DNA of 5,127 bases from Bacteroides ovatus (GTDB lineage Bacteria; Bacteroidota; Bacteroidia; Bacteroidales; Bacteroidaceae): assembly GCA_030844565.1 (NCBI GenBank), contig JAUUNK010000309.1:1-5127 (forward strand), given 5' to 3'. The notes under the pieces are model-generated. The model was not told where the DNA came from and ran no database searches. It saw only the letters and a list, made by a program, of their open reading frames with translations. Made by a program: the position numbers and the translations under genes. Below, one piece after another: positions 4,710-5,127 of this stretch (position 1 is the first letter of the stretch; every line of letters starts with the position of its first letter).

Positions 4710-5127
4710 TTACAGGCCTTCATACTCCTTGCGGGCGTCGAACACGGGGCAAGCCTTGTGGATGTTGGCACTCAACTGATAATGCCCCAGGATTTGCGCC
4801 TGCGGATACTGTTGCTTCAAGATACTTAGCAAGTCGAGCAGGGCGAGGCGTTGCAGGCGCGTGCGCGTGTCGCAGGGACGTCCGTCCTCGTCCAATCCTC
4901 CCTCATAGCAGATGCCCAGGCTGTGGCGGTTGAAGCCGCGCACGTGGGCGCCCGGTTCCCACGTGGGGCGGCACTGGTGGAGCCTTCCGTCGCGGGTGAT
5001 ATAGAAATGATAGCCGATGTCCTTGAAGCCCCGTTGCAGGTGGCACTCGCGCAATTGCTCCACAGAGAAGGGAACATTGCAGCGCGTTGCGCTGCAATGA
5101 ATCACCAAGAGCTTAATCTCCCGCGGG
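4710..5127 (-). CDS. N-acetylmuramoyl-L-alanine amidase (Amidase_2, T7-lysozyme type), 5' end outside window
   Basis: This is a zinc-dependent amidase that cleaves the bond between N-acetylmuramic acid and L-alanine in peptidoglycan. The frame is open to the right edge with no start codon seen: upstream of the VIHCSATR motif it reads PREIKLL, matching family N-termini, so the true start lies just beyond 5127 and the TTG at 5106-5108 is not it. About 139 residues are visible. The predicted zinc ligands are His in VIHCSAT (5097-5099), His in GHYQ (4782-4784) and Cys in KACPVFD (4749-4751). The catalytic Tyr (GYHFY) and Lys (HKAC) are also present, so the active site looks complete. GFNRHSLGICYEGG is another family hallmark. 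No signal peptide is visible in the part seen; the family is phage-like and short. It is convergent with the DUF4248 gene, and an HU-like gene is expected upstream of it. Base composition is strongly GC-rich compared with the left half of the window. Confidence 0.9.
   Translation of the reverse strand, partial: PREIKLLVIHCSATRCNVPFSVEQLRECHLQRGFKDIGYHFYITRDGRLHQCRPTWEPGAHVRGFNRHSLGICYEGGLDEDGRPCDTRTRLQRLALLDLLSILKQQYPQAQILGHYQLSANIHKACPVFDARKEYEGL

Noticed and set aside
5106..5108. TTG as the amidase start
   Set aside because: The frame continues upstream as PREIKLL, matching family N-termini, so the real start is outside the window.

Overview
The window looks like chromosomal DNA from a gut Bacteroides or a close Bacteroidales relative. 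Several promoters match the Bacteroides consensus (TTG near -33, TAnnTTTG near -7), coding regions lack strong Shine-Dalgarno sites, and the gene families are ones I know from this genus: a DUF4248 protein, a short phage-type N-acetylmuramoyl-L-alanine amidase, a PD-(D/E)XK Rpn-type protein and small lipoproteins. The species cannot be told from the sequence alone.

Left part (1-784): a two-gene toxin-antitoxin style operon on the + strand with its own promoter. The first gene is a HigB/RelE-like toxin whose N-terminal and C-terminal pieces are joined in frame with the catalytic middle missing. The second, overlapping by ATGA, is an apparently intact XRE-family antitoxin. A hairpin and a strong bidirectional terminator follow.

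Centre-left (785-1687): a putative exported or lipid-anchored protein that is almost wholly seven full copies plus one partial copy of a 20-residue repeat. It is followed by a hairpin and a 21-base fragment that exactly matches an internal piece of the next gene.

Centre (1688-3525, - strand): an EamA/DMT-family ten-helix transporter followed downstream by an Rpn/PDDEXK_2 nuclease-like gene. The second gene has its own -7 element, so the two need not form an operon.

Right part (3526-5127): an AT-rich intergenic stretch holding a good promoter, a small lipoprotein, then a DUF4248 gene (+) convergent with an amidase (-), separated by a long-stem bidirectional terminator. The amidase runs off the right edge. 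In Bacteroides the DUF4248/amidase pair usually sits with an HU-like DNA-binding protein, which would lie just outside this window.

Overall this is an accessory region of small unrelated cassettes. The best leads are the gutted toxin beside an intact antitoxin, the 20-residue repeat protein, and the 21-base duplication around an internal ATG of the Rpn gene.
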